64,000 nt of DNA. Origin: Hyphomicrobiales bacterium (GTDB taxonomy: Bacteria; Pseudomonadota; Alphaproteobacteria; Rhizobiales; Beijerinckiaceae). The notes beneath the pieces were generated by a model. The model was given only the letters and a program-made list of their open reading frames with translations. It was not told the DNA's origin and made no database searches. Made by a program: the position numbers and the translations under genes. Shown here piece by piece: positions 57,048 through 64,000 of this stretch (within the stretch, counting starts at the first letter, position 1; every line of letters starts with the position of its first letter). The DNA lies in NCBI GenBank assembly GCA_003963405.1, contig RXIY01000011.1, forward strand, positions 38,559 to 102,558, in the 5' to 3' direction.

Positions 57048-57901
57048 AGGCTCGCCGCGAATGCGCGCCATCGCGCTGCGGGCGCGGCCCCGAAAGCGTC
57101 CTCGAAGGCCCAGCCGAAATCCTCTCCGCTTTCGAGCCGCCGCATCAGCCGCGAGAAGGCGTCTCTGTCGCTCTCGCGCAGCCAGCCGATGAAGAGCGCC
57201 GCCTGCCGATAGGCGAGCCGCTGGCGGAAGGCGCGCGGATCGCAGCCCGCGTCGCAGGGCGGTTCGGCCGCGAAGGGGATGGACAGGAAATTCATCCAGG
57301 AGGAATTATCCAGAAGAACGCCGAAACCGCGCCGGATGGCCTCGCGCGCCTCGGCGTCGCTGACGCTCTCCGCCGCGCCGCCGTCCGAGGCCAGAACGGC
57401 GAGCCCCTCCGTGAACCATTGCGGCGGCCGCGGTGCGCGGCGCGGGCGCCAGCCGAAGAAATGCACATGCGAGAGTTCATGCGTCAGCACGCTGGCCAGC
57501 CGCGCGCGCTCGCTCCCGCACAGCGTCGGCGAGAGCACGGCCCGCCCCGCGCGCGAGACCGCGGCGACGAGGCTGTCGTTCAGCCCGTTGGCGCGGGCAT
57601 AGGCGTCGAAATCCTCATAGACGCCGACGATCGGCGGCCGGGAGAAGGGGCGACCGTGCTCGGCCTCGATCTTGGCGACCGCGCCGGGGAGGGCGGTGGC
57701 GACCGCCTCCGCGCAGGCGCGCGCGCCGGGCTCGAAATGCACGCGTGAATCGGTGGGCAGGACGGGGAGATCGGCGGGGTCGTTGAGCGCCGCGAGAAGG
57801 GCCGCGCGCAGTTCCGGCTTCAGGGCGAGCGAGACGAGGGCCGCAAGCCCGAGCGCGAGGGCGAGAGAGGCGAGGAATTTGATGCCAAAACGGAGGTGCA
57901 T
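57032..57901 (-). CDS. Gluzincin-like (peptidase MA-like) metalloprotease
   Basis: A 289-residue protein with an N-terminal membrane anchor (FLASLALALGLAALVSLAL) and a zinc signature VLTHELSHVHFFG near residue 140, followed about 20 residues later by WFTEGLAVLAS with the expected third-ligand glutamate. This resembles peptidase MA-like gluzincins, probably acting in the periplasm. Four cysteines (RACAEA, TLCGS, PPCDAGC) could make disulfides. Substrate unknown. It is convergent with copD and overlaps it by 16 bases. Confidence 0.75.
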   Translation of the reverse strand: MHLRFGIKFLASLALALGLAALVSLALKPELRAALLAALNDPADLPVLPTDSRVHFEPGARACAEAVATALPGAVAKIEAEHGRPFSRPPIVGVYEDFDAYARANGLNDSLVAAVSRAGRAVLSPTLCGSERARLASVLTHELSHVHFFGWRPRRAPRPPQWFTEGLAVLASDGGAAESVSDAEAREAIRRGFGVLLDNSSWMNFLSIPFAAEPPCDAGCDPRAFRQRLAYRQAALFIGWLRESDRDAFSRLMRRLESGEDFGWAFEDAFGAAPAARWRAFAASLQASR

Positions 57902-58128
57902 CTTTAACTTAGCCGACCGCGCGCCATAGCGAGGATGAAAGACCTATCGTAGCGTACGAGGCCGAGCATGCTGCGCAAAGTTGCGCGCCGGATCTTCGAT
58001 GATGCAACCTCTCGGTTCTGGGCCGTGGGCTCTCTCGGCTGTTCTGGCCAACCACGCGGTGGGTGGGGCATGGATGCCGGCGACAGGCGCGGGCCCGACG
58101 GCGGTGGGGTAGGGTTTACTCTGCCGTC

Positions 58129-58151
58129 ATGGCCGGGCCTGTCCCGGCCAT
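58129..58151. repeat. Intergenic palindromic repeat downstream of carA
   Basis: A perfect 9-bp inverted repeat ATGGCCGGG-CCTGT-CCCGGCCAT lies 22 bp after the carA stop, inside the 272-bp carA-peptidase gap. It matches the interspersed ATGGCCGGG palindromes common in Rhizobiales intergenic DNA. Its translation gives the tell-tale SWPGLSRPS. The rest of the gap shows no gene. Confidence 0.75.
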
Positions 58152-58173
58152 CCGCGCCAGAACGAGCGGGAGG

Positions 58174-59364
58174 CTACGCCGCCTTCGACTTCTCCATCAT
58201 CTCGACGAAGCGGCGGAAGAGGTAGTGGCTGTCCTGCGGGCCGGGCGAGGCTTCGGGGTGGTGCTGCACCGAGAAGGCCGGGCGGTCGGTCAGCGCAATG
58301 CCGCAGTTCGAGCCGTCGAAGAGCGAGCGGTGGGTTTCGACGGCGTTGGACGGCAGGCTGTCGCGGTCGACGGCGAAGCCGTGGTTCATGGAGACGATCT
58401 CGACCTTGCCGGTGGTGAAGTCCTTCACCGGATGATTCGCGCCGTGATGGCCCTGCGGCATTTTCTTGGTCTTCGCGCCGACGGCCAGCGCCATCATCTG
58501 ATGGCCGAGGCAAATGCCGAAGGTCGGGACCTTCGCCGCCAGCAGCTCGCGGATCACGGGCGTCGCATATTTTCCGGTCTCGGCCGGATCGCCGGGGCCG
58601 TTGGAGAGAAAGACCCCATCAGGGTTCAGAGCCAGAATCTCCGAGGCTTTCGCCGTGGCGGGCGCGACGATGACTTCGCAGCCTTGATCCGCGAGCAGGC
58701 GCAGGATGTTGCGCTTCACGCCATAGTCGATGGCGACCACGCGGAAACGCGCCTGCCCCTCGCGGGCGCCATAGCCCGCGCCGAGGCGCCAGGGCGTCTC
58801 CTTCCAGTCGTAACGCTCCCGCGCGCCGACGGAGGGCACGAGGTCCATCCCGTCGATCCCCGGCCAGGCGGCGGCCTTGGCCCTGAGGGCGGCGAGGTCG
58901 AACTTGCCGTCGGGCGCATGGGCGATCACGGCGTTCTGCATGCCGCGTTCGCGAATGAGCGCGGTGAGCGCGCGCGTGTCGATCCCGTAGAGCGCGACGA
59001 TCCCCCGCCGGGCGAGCCAGTCGGCGAGGGTCGACTCGGCGCGGAAATTGGAGGGCTCGGTCACCGGCTGGCCGAAGATCGCGCCGACGGCCCCGGCGCT
59101 TTTCGCCATGTCGACGGTCTCGACGTCCTCCTCATTGGCGCCCACATTGCCGATGTGCGGGAAAGTGAAGGTGACGATCTGCGCGGCGTAGGAGGGGTCG
59201 GTCAGGATTTCCTGATAGCCGGTCATCGCCGTATTGAAGCAGACTTCGCCCACGGCCTCGCCGACGGCGCCGAGGCCGAAACCCTCGATCACTTCGCCGC
59301 TCGCGAGCACCAGCACGCCGGTATGCACCGGCTTCGTCCAGCCATTGTCCTGATCGAGGGTCAT
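58174..59364 (-). CDS. carA: Carbamoyl-phosphate synthase, small (glutaminase) subunit
   Basis: CarA (396 residues) releases ammonia from glutamine for carbamoyl phosphate made by CarB, feeding pyrimidine and arginine synthesis. The class I glutaminase triad is visible: Cys in FGICLGHQMMA (about residue 283) and His and Glu in QHHPEASPGPQD. The N-terminal small-subunit domain (LASGEVIEGFGLG, NTAMTGYQEILTDPSY) is normal. carB is not in the window. The gene is flanked on both sides by palindromic repeats and is divergent from the yqeY-like gene. Confidence 0.97.
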   Translation of the reverse strand: MTLDQDNGWTKPVHTGVLVLASGEVIEGFGLGAVGEAVGEVCFNTAMTGYQEILTDPSYAAQIVTFTFPHIGNVGANEEDVETVDMAKSAGAVGAIFGQPVTEPSNFRAESTLADWLARRGIVALYGIDTRALTALIRERGMQNAVIAHAPDGKFDLAALRAKAAAWPGIDGMDLVPSVGARERYDWKETPWRLGAGYGAREGQARFRVVAIDYGVKRNILRLLADQGCEVIVAPATAKASEILALNPDGVFLSNGPGDPAETGKYATPVIRELLAAKVPTFGICLGHQMMALAVGAKTKKMPQGHHGANHPVKDFTTGKVEIVSMNHGFAVDRDSLPSNAVETHRSLFDGSNCGIALTDRPAFSVQHHPEASPGPQDSHYLFRRFVEMMEKSKAA

Positions 59365-59416
59365 CTTTCCGTCCGTCGCCTTTCGCCGGGGCGGCTATTG
59401 ACAGCCGCCCGGCCGC

Positions 59417-59538
59417 GCGTCATGCCCGCGCTCGACGCGGGCATCCATCTCCGATGCTCGATTAATCCGCATCGCGTGAGCGCCGGGCGCGTCAACACCC
59501 GCCGGCGTGGATGGCCGGGACGAGCCCGACCATGACGC
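59417..59538. repeat. Composite palindromic element upstream of carA and yqeY
   Basis: Two palindromes, ATGCCCGCG-CTCGA-CGCGGGCAT (59422-59444) and ATGGCCGGG-ACGAG-CCCGACCAT (59511-59533, one mismatch), face each other about 66 bp apart. The whole 122-bp block is bounded by the exact 8-bp inverted ends GCGTCATG and CATGACGC. The right end abuts the -35 box of the downstream promoter. Confidence 0.72.
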
Positions 59539-59567
59539 TTGAAGAATTTCAGCCAAGTGGATGTAAT
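59539..59567 (+). promoter_or_regulatory. Promoter of the YqeY-like gene
   Basis: TTGAAG (59539-59544), 17 bp, then TGTAAT (59562-59567, five of six matches to TATAAT). Transcription would start about 20 bases before the ATG at 59594. The -35 box begins one base after the palindromic element ends. Confidence 0.62.
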
Positions 59568-59593
59568 CCATCCGCTCCCCAAATGGAAACCCT

Positions 59594-60043
59594 ATGCGCG
59601 AGAAGATCACACAGGACTTGAAGGACGCAATGAAGGCGGGCGACCGCGCCAAGGTCGACGCCTTGCGGCTCATCAACGCGGCCCTGAAGGACAAGGACAT
59701 CGAGGCGCGCGGCGCCGGCAAGACCCTGACCGGGGACGACATTCTGGCGCTGCTCCAGAAGATGATCAAGAGCCGCCAGGAATCGCTCGACATTTACGAA
59801 AAGGCCGGGCGCGCCGATCTCGCCGACAAGGAGAAGAGCGAGATCGCCGTGATCTCCGCTTATCTCCCGCAGCAGCTTTCGGAAGCCGAGGCGGCGGAAG
59901 CGGTGACGGCGGCGATCGCCGAGACGGGCGCGGCCTCGATCAAGGACATGGGCAAGGTCGTCGCCGCGCTCAAGGCGAAATATACCGGCCGCATGGATTT
60001 CGCCAAGGCGAGCGCGGCGGTGAAGGCGGCGCTGAGCGGCTGA
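59594..60043 (+). CDS. GatB/YqeY domain-containing protein
   Basis: A 149-residue protein of the YqeY family, related to the tail domain of the GatB amidotransferase subunit and possibly tRNA-binding. The typical pattern is KITQDLKDAMKAGDRAKVDALRLINAALKDK, then LLQKMIKSRQESLDIYEKAGR and ISAYLPQQLSEAE, ending with the small C-terminal helical domain KYTGRMDFAKASAAVKAAL. In some genomes it lies between carA and dnaG or rpoD. Complete and of normal length. Confidence 0.92.
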   Translation: MREKITQDLKDAMKAGDRAKVDALRLINAALKDKDIEARGAGKTLTGDDILALLQKMIKSRQESLDIYEKAGRADLADKEKSEIAVISAYLPQQLSEAEAAEAVTAAIAETGAASIKDMGKVVAALKAKYTGRMDFAKASAAVKAALSG

Positions 60044-60047
60044 TCGC

Positions 60048-60770
60048 TCAGCCCTTCAGCCAGTCTCCGAAGGCGAGCCACCAGGGCGTCGTCGAGACGA
60101 CGATGCGCAGCGGCTGCATGGCCAGAATGAAGAGCCCGCCGACGAGATAGGCGGGATGGACGCGCCGCCGCGTCGCGAAGTCGTAGCCGATGCAGGCGAC
60201 GACGAAGAGGTCCTGAAGGCCGAAGGAGGCGAGCGGCCCGCCAAAGGCGAAGACGCCCGGAATGCGGGCGATCGCCGCGTCGAGCATGGCGATGCTCGCG
60301 AGCATCATCAGCCGCTTGTGCGTTTCTCGACGCTTGCGCAGGAGAAATCCGGCGCCGGCGAGGATCGCGAAAACGGTGACGCCAAAGAAAGGCAGCACGA
60401 GAAAAGAGCGCGGATCGAGGCCGGGCGGCGTGTGGTTCGTTCTGATGGCGTGGACCGCCGCCATCACGCCGAGGACAACCATGACGGCCGCGAGCCCAAA
60501 GCCGGCGAGGCCAAGCTTTTTGTGCAGATCGGGCCTATCCCTGGTGATGAGGGTCGTCTGGAGAATCAAAATCACATACCAGGCCGCGAAGGCTGCCCCG
60601 TGCAAATGCAGGAGCGGCGGCAGCGGCGGCGAATCGGAGAGCGTCCTGAGAAAGAAGGTTGGCGCGAAGCCGACAAAAACGGTGGCGGCCATCGCCACGG
60701 CCATGGCGGGATAGAAGAACTTGTCCCTGTTCGCGGTCGAAAGCGCGGAGGAGAAAGTCGTCGCCGTCAT
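60048..60770 (-). CDS. Hypothetical six- to seven-helix membrane protein
   Basis: A 240-residue polytopic membrane protein. Conserved-looking features are HLHGAAFAAWYVILILQTTLI near residue 55, DLHKKLGLAGFGLAAVMVVLG, and RRETHKRLMMLASIAMLDAAIARIP; several histidines lie at helix ends (HLH, DLHKK, ETHKR), a pattern seen in heme-binding or DUF2306-like membrane proteins. No cofactor or function is proven. It is convergent with the YqeY-like gene, 4 bp apart. Confidence 0.78.
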   Translation of the reverse strand: MTATTFSSALSTANRDKFFYPAMAVAMAATVFVGFAPTFFLRTLSDSPPLPPLLHLHGAAFAAWYVILILQTTLITRDRPDLHKKLGLAGFGLAAVMVVLGVMAAVHAIRTNHTPPGLDPRSFLVLPFFGVTVFAILAGAGFLLRKRRETHKRLMMLASIAMLDAAIARIPGVFAFGGPLASFGLQDLFVVACIGYDFATRRRVHPAYLVGGLFILAMQPLRIVVSTTPWWLAFGDWLKG

Positions 60771-60854
60771 GGCGGAGCCTCCCTGTTGAAAAACGTCTTC
60801 ACCTTAACTTGCTGTCCCTTGGGGCTGAATACGTAGTCTCCCCAATGGAGCCTC

Positions 60855-61658
60855 TTAGCGGCCCCACATCGCATGGAAATGATGCGGCGGCCCGCGCCCC
60901 TCGCCGAGGTCGAGCGCCTCGGCCGCCGCCAGCGCGCCCTCGAGCCAGACTTTGGCGGCGGCGATGGCGTCGATGAGCGCGTCGCCCTTTGCGAGGCCGG
61001 CCGCGATGGACGAGGACAGGGCGCAGCCGGTGCCATGGGTGTGCCGGGTCTCGACGCGCCGGCCGTGGAAAAGCCTCGTCTCGCCGTCTGTCGCCAGCAC
61101 GTCGACCGGCGCGCCGGCGAGATCGCCGCCCTTGACCAGAACGGCCCGCGCGCCCGCCTCGATCAGCAGACGCCCCTGCGCGGCCATGTCGTCGACGCCG
61201 CGCGCCAAAGGGGTGTCGGTGAGCGCCGCCGCCTCGAAGACATTGGGCGTCACGAGCCGGGCGAGGGGGAGCAGCGTCACGATCAGGGCGCGCTCCAGCC
61301 CCGGCGCGGCGAGGCTTGCGCCCTGGGTCGGAACCAGCACGGGGTCCAGCACCACATTGCGCGGCCCCTCGCCCAGCGCCGTGGCGACGGCGGCGGCGAT
61401 CTCCGGGGTCGCGACCATGCCGATCTTGATTGCGTCGGGCGGAATGTCGGACATGACGGCGGAAATCTGGGCGGCCACGATGTCAGGGGCCAAGGGCCAG
61501 GCCGCCGTCACCCCCCGCGTGTTCTGCGCGGTCAGGGCGGTGATCGCCGCCATGCCGTAGCAGCCAAAAGCGGAAAAGGTTTTCAGATCCGCCTGCGCGC
61601 CGGCCCCGCCGGAAGGGTCGGAGCCCGCGATCGACAGGAGCTTGGGGATTTTCGTCAA
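60855..61658 (-). CDS. thiD: Hydroxymethylpyrimidine/phosphomethylpyrimidine kinase
   Basis: A 267-residue ribokinase-fold enzyme that phosphorylates HMP and HMP-P for thiamine synthesis. The substrate loop SIAGSDPSGGAGAQADLKTF is at the N-terminus, the DPVLVPTQGASLA region in the middle and the anion hole/catalytic base in THGTGCALSSSIAAGLAKG near the C-terminus. All are intact. Other thi genes are absent from the window. Confidence 0.94.
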   Translation of the reverse strand: MTKIPKLLSIAGSDPSGGAGAQADLKTFSAFGCYGMAAITALTAQNTRGVTAAWPLAPDIVAAQISAVMSDIPPDAIKIGMVATPEIAAAVATALGEGPRNVVLDPVLVPTQGASLAAPGLERALIVTLLPLARLVTPNVFEAAALTDTPLARGVDDMAAQGRLLIEAGARAVLVKGGDLAGAPVDVLATDGETRLFHGRRVETRHTHGTGCALSSSIAAGLAKGDALIDAIAAAKVWLEGALAAAEALDLGEGRGPPHHFHAMWGR

Positions 61659-61685
61659 ACCGCCTCCGCCCTTGCTGTCGCGGCC

Positions 61686-61916
61686 TCAGCTGTGCAGCTC
61701 TTTCCCGCCCGGCCAGGCGCTTTCCTTCTTCTGTTCGTAGTCGCTATAGGCCTTTTTGAGGCCGCACAACACCTCCGCCGAGGTCTCGAACATCGCCTTG
61801 AGCTGCGGCTCGTCGACCCTGTCTATGTCCTCCCGCAGGCGGTCGATCGTCTCCTGAAGATGCATGGACATGTCGCGGACGTGGCGATGCGGATCGCTTT
61901 CAGCTTTATTGGTCAT
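61686..61916 (-). CDS. Hypothetical 76-residue protein
   Basis: A small, charged, probably helical protein (MTNKAESDPHRHVRDMSMHL, then LREDIDRVDEPQLKAMFETSAEVL and GLKKAYSDYEQK). No family is recognised; the pattern of charged helices suggests a soluble protein. The frame continues further upstream without a ribosome-binding site. It lies 27 bp upstream of thiD on the same strand, so they may share a transcript. Confidence 0.6.
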   Translation of the reverse strand: MTNKAESDPHRHVRDMSMHLQETIDRLREDIDRVDEPQLKAMFETSAEVLCGLKKAYSDYEQKKESAWPGGKELHS

Positions 61917-62015
61917 GGCTCGGGCCCGATGTGTCGCCGGTTGAAGACTGACTTCCAACCCCGCGAGGGCGGCGGGCGTTCCAGGGGAGGCGGCCGGAGT
62001 GGACGTCACAACGAC

Positions 62016-62534
62016 ATGAGCAGGGCGCCTCTCGGCGCGCGCAGTTTCGAGACGATCGAGATCGTCGACCTGCGCCGGCTCGCGGCCATCGCGCGCGCCC
62101 GTATCGACGCCGCCTTCCTGCGACATCCCGCGAAGCGCGCGCTTTACGAGGGGCGGCTTCTCGGCCTCTGCCTGTGCCAGGGCGCCGCCGATCACTTTCT
62201 CCGCCCGGATGAAAGCGCGGGCGTCCACGATTTCGACCTCTGGGCCTTTTTCGCGCGCCCGGCGGGCGCGTCCCTGTGGAACCGCAAGCCTTTCACGGCG
62301 GATTTCGGGCCTTCAAAATTCGGGCGCAGCCCGCTCGATCCGGCGAAATATTCGGGGCGGCGCGTGGATGTGCTGTGGCGCGACATCGCCGCCTGGACGG
62401 ACGAGACGCCGACGGCCGCCATGCGCCGCTATTTCGAGGAGCCCCGTACGGCGAGCGCCAAGGCGTTGCGGTCGAAGGCGGCCGTTCTGGTCTGGCCTGA
62501 TGAGCGAATCGGCGAAATTCTCTGGCGGCCCTGA
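62016..62534 (+). CDS. Hypothetical protein
   Basis: A 172-residue protein not assigned to a family. Features are RRLAAIARARIDAAFLRHPAKRALYEGRLLG, then LCQGAADHFLRP and GVHDFDLWAFFARP; the last block, with its Asp-x-Asp, recalls minimal nucleotidyltransferases but no full motif is present. Later blocks are RRVDVLWRDIAAW and a helical tail ending in GEILWRP. The ATG at 62016 was chosen because the longer upstream frame runs antisense over thiD. It is convergent with the WD40 gene. Confidence 0.68.
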   Translation: MSRAPLGARSFETIEIVDLRRLAAIARARIDAAFLRHPAKRALYEGRLLGLCLCQGAADHFLRPDESAGVHDFDLWAFFARPAGASLWNRKPFTADFGPSKFGRSPLDPAKYSGRRVDVLWRDIAAWTDETPTAAMRRYFEEPRTASAKALRSKAAVLVWPDERIGEILWRP

Positions 62535-62536
62535 CG

Positions 62537-63544
62537 TTACCCTTTGGGCAGGGTGAGCAGGCCGGCCTCGCCATTTTCCGCCCCAAAGAGCAGCCGCGCG
62601 CCCTTGGCGTCCCAGGCGAGGGCGCTGATGCGGGCGTTTTTCGACTCCTCGGCGGGTTTGCGGATGAGAATTTCCGACCCGTCGGTGATTCGGGCAAGCA
62701 TCACGAGCCCGTCGTCGAAGCCGATGGCGACGACCAGCGCGCCGGGGTGGAAGGCGACGCGCGTGACCGGCACATTGGCGCGCACCCCGCACTCGCGCGG
62801 GGCCTGTCCCATCGGCCCGTCCTTGCCCGTGAAGGGCCAGATGATGCAGGCGTCGGCCCCCGAGGTCGCGAGCCATTTGCCGTCGAAGGACCAGGACAGG
62901 CTGCGCGTCTTGCCCGGATAGCCGGCCATGCGCATGTGCTTGGCGTCGGCGAGGCGCCAGCCGTGCAGCGTGTTCTCCTGCATGGAGGTGATGAGGAAGC
63001 GGCCGTCCGGCGAGATCGTCGCGTCGAGATGCGAGCCGCTCCAGGTCAGGAGCTCGGGCTTGCCGGCGTTGGGGAACCACAGCGTCGCGCCATTGTAATG
63101 GGCGGCGGCGAGGCGGTAGCCCTTGGGAAGGAAGGCGAGGCCCCGGCAGGTCGAGGGCAGGTCGAGCGACTTGACCTCGCCCTTGGCCGAGCGGGCGCGG
63201 ACGTTGCGCCCCGCCGACCAGGCCACGGCGCCCTCATGGGTCGCGACCGCGTCGATCCATTTGCCCTTTTCGTCGGCGAGCGTCTCACTCTCCCCCGCCG
63301 CAGTGGTGGCGACGACGCGCCCGTCGTCGCCGCCGGTGATCAGGCGGCGCCCGTCGCTCGTCGCGACCAGGATCGCGGCGTCCGGGTGCGCCGTCGCGAG
63401 GCGGTTCTCCTCGGCCTCGCCGAGACGAATGGCGCCGTCGGCGAGCGCGAAGGCGGGCGTGTCGCCGAGCCAGGCGCCGGCGACGACCGGCTGGCCGAGC
63501 GAAAGCGGCTCGACCGCGGAAGTCAGCGAAGGATATTCGGCCAA
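62537..63544 (-). CDS. WD40 repeat beta-propeller protein
   Basis: A 335-residue protein made of about seven WD40-like repeats. Visible repeat cores are DGRRLITGGDDGRVVA, GYRLAAAHYNGATLWF, DGRFLITSMQENTLHGWRL, SFDGKWLATSGADACIIW and AKGARLLFGAENGEAGLL. No signal peptide or enzymatic domain is seen, so it is a cytoplasmic scaffold or interaction protein of unknown partner. A gene of the same strand, starting beyond the window, ends 12 bp upstream. Confidence 0.88.
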   Translation of the reverse strand: MAEYPSLTSAVEPLSLGQPVVAGAWLGDTPAFALADGAIRLGEAEENRLATAHPDAAILVATSDGRRLITGGDDGRVVATTAAGESETLADEKGKWIDAVATHEGAVAWSAGRNVRARSAKGEVKSLDLPSTCRGLAFLPKGYRLAAAHYNGATLWFPNAGKPELLTWSGSHLDATISPDGRFLITSMQENTLHGWRLADAKHMRMAGYPGKTRSLSWSFDGKWLATSGADACIIWPFTGKDGPMGQAPRECGVRANVPVTRVAFHPGALVVAIGFDDGLVMLARITDGSEILIRKPAEESKNARISALAWDAKGARLLFGAENGEAGLLTLPKG

Positions 63545-63556
63545 TGTCTTCTCTCG

Positions 63557-64000
63557 TCAGGCGGCGTCGTCCGCCGGGGCGGCGCCGAGGCCGATCGGCA
63601 GAACCGGCCGGCGCTTGCGGAACTGGCCGCGCATTACCAGAGCGAAGGCGATGGCGTCGAGCCCCGCGAGGGTCAGCCACCAGAGCTGCTCGGCGGCGGG
63701 GCCGAGCAGGCAGATGACGAAGCCGGCGCCCAGCCCCCCGAGCAGGAAAGGCGCGAGGGCGGGCCGCGCCTCGCCCACCGCCAGACTGGCCCGCGCGAGC
63801 ACCAGCGCCAGCGCCGCCGCGCCCACCGCGCCGAGGTCGAACCAGATCTGGAAGACGAGGCTGCGCGGCGTCATCGGTGGCAGATAGCCGCCCAGCATCC
63901 CCCAGGTCGCCGCGCCAAAGCCGTGGCCGAGCAGCGTGCGCCATCCGTCGCTTGCGATCATATGGCCCCAGAAGGCGAGATGGCGGAAGAAGCCCTGCGC
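63557..64000 (-). CDS. O-antigen ligase-like membrane protein, C-terminal part
   Basis: Partial gene: the frame is open to the right edge of the window, so the N-terminus is missing. The visible part begins AQGFFRHLAFWGHMIASDGW and contains LLGHGFGAATWGMLGG, FQIWFDLGAVGAAALAL and further hydrophobic helices, the pattern of the C-terminal domain of Wzy_C/O-antigen ligase proteins that attach or polymerise surface polysaccharide. The specific substrate is unknown. It ends in a basic tail after LVMRGQFRKRRP. Confidence 0.6.
   Translation of the reverse strand, partial: AQGFFRHLAFWGHMIASDGWRTLLGHGFGAATWGMLGGYLPPMTPRSLVFQIWFDLGAVGAAALALVLARASLAVGEARPALAPFLLGGLGAGFVICLLGPAAEQLWWLTLAGLDAIAFALVMRGQFRKRRPVLPIGLGAAPADDAA

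Noticed and set aside
57968..58225. 85-codon frame between the peptidase gene and carA
   Set aside because: Its C-terminal half is translated repeat sequence (SWPGLSRPS) and it runs into carA on the other strand.
58063..59535. Open frame of 490 codons on the plus strand opposite carA
   Set aside because: Antisense to carA, whose catalytic motifs are intact; its ends are made from the palindromic repeats.

Overview
The window is GC-rich chromosomal DNA of an alphaproteobacterium. The gene order (uridylyltransferase-addB-addA, a complete nuoA-N operon running into birA and rnj, rplS near leuC) and the protein sequences point to the Hyphomicrobiales (Rhizobiales). A methanotroph-like member such as Methylocystis or Methylosinus is plausible: there is a phasin-like protein and a CopC/CopD pair. 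This genus-level guess is inference only. No rRNA, tRNA, transposase, integrase, phage gene or CRISPR array was seen. No gene-free stretch exceeds 300 bases; the longest (about 270 bp) lies beside carA and holds a palindromic repeat.

Layout. 1-6.8 kb: the end of a sugar-nucleotidyltransferase gene, then addB and addA (double-strand-break repair). 6.8-16 kb: AI-2E-family exporter, a periplasmic hypothetical, the pnp/rpsO pair with clear terminators, a sodium:solute symporter-like protein, a flavin-binding oxidase-like protein, an RluC-type pseudouridine synthase and an ATP12-like F1 assembly factor. 16.2-33.7 kb: the 14-subunit respiratory complex I operon nuoA-N with an extra exported DUF2059 gene between nuoC and nuoD, followed in close succession by biotin ligase and RNase J. 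33.7-36.1 kb: the main accessory segment, a compact restriction-modification island of a C5-cytosine methyltransferase, an unassigned PD-(D/E)XK nuclease and a Vsr mismatch endonuclease. 36.2-39.9 kb: a small hypothetical, then efp with both of its modifying enzymes (epmA, epmB) and a small one-helix membrane protein. 39.9-52.3 kb: a large MscS-type channel, gltX, gltA, a YcjX-like GTPase, dodecin, a phasin-like protein, rplS, a VOC protein plus an Rsm22-like methyltransferase, leuC and a small metallopeptidase. 52.3-64 kb: a SAM methyltransferase, several small exported or membrane proteins of unknown function, copC-copD, a gluzincin-like peptidase, carA flanked by palindromic repeats, a YqeY-like protein, thiD, small hypotheticals, a WD40 protein and a truncated O-antigen-ligase-like gene at the window edge.

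How the genes work together. Most of the window is core metabolism and information processing. Complex I and ATP12 serve respiration and ATP synthesis. PNPase, RNase J and S15 serve RNA turnover and translation. EF-P with EpmA and EpmB forms a closed pathway for beta-lysylation of EF-P on Lys34. The restriction-modification-Vsr segment stands out because its nuclease gene is visibly AT-richer than its surroundings, it overlaps the methyltransferase gene by 95 bp across an A8 tract, and it sits directly after rnj.

Limits: all calls come from reading the sequence. No database search, composition calculation or structure prediction was run. Family names rest on motif and sequence recognition; start codons were chosen from ribosome-binding sites, overlaps and family lengths.
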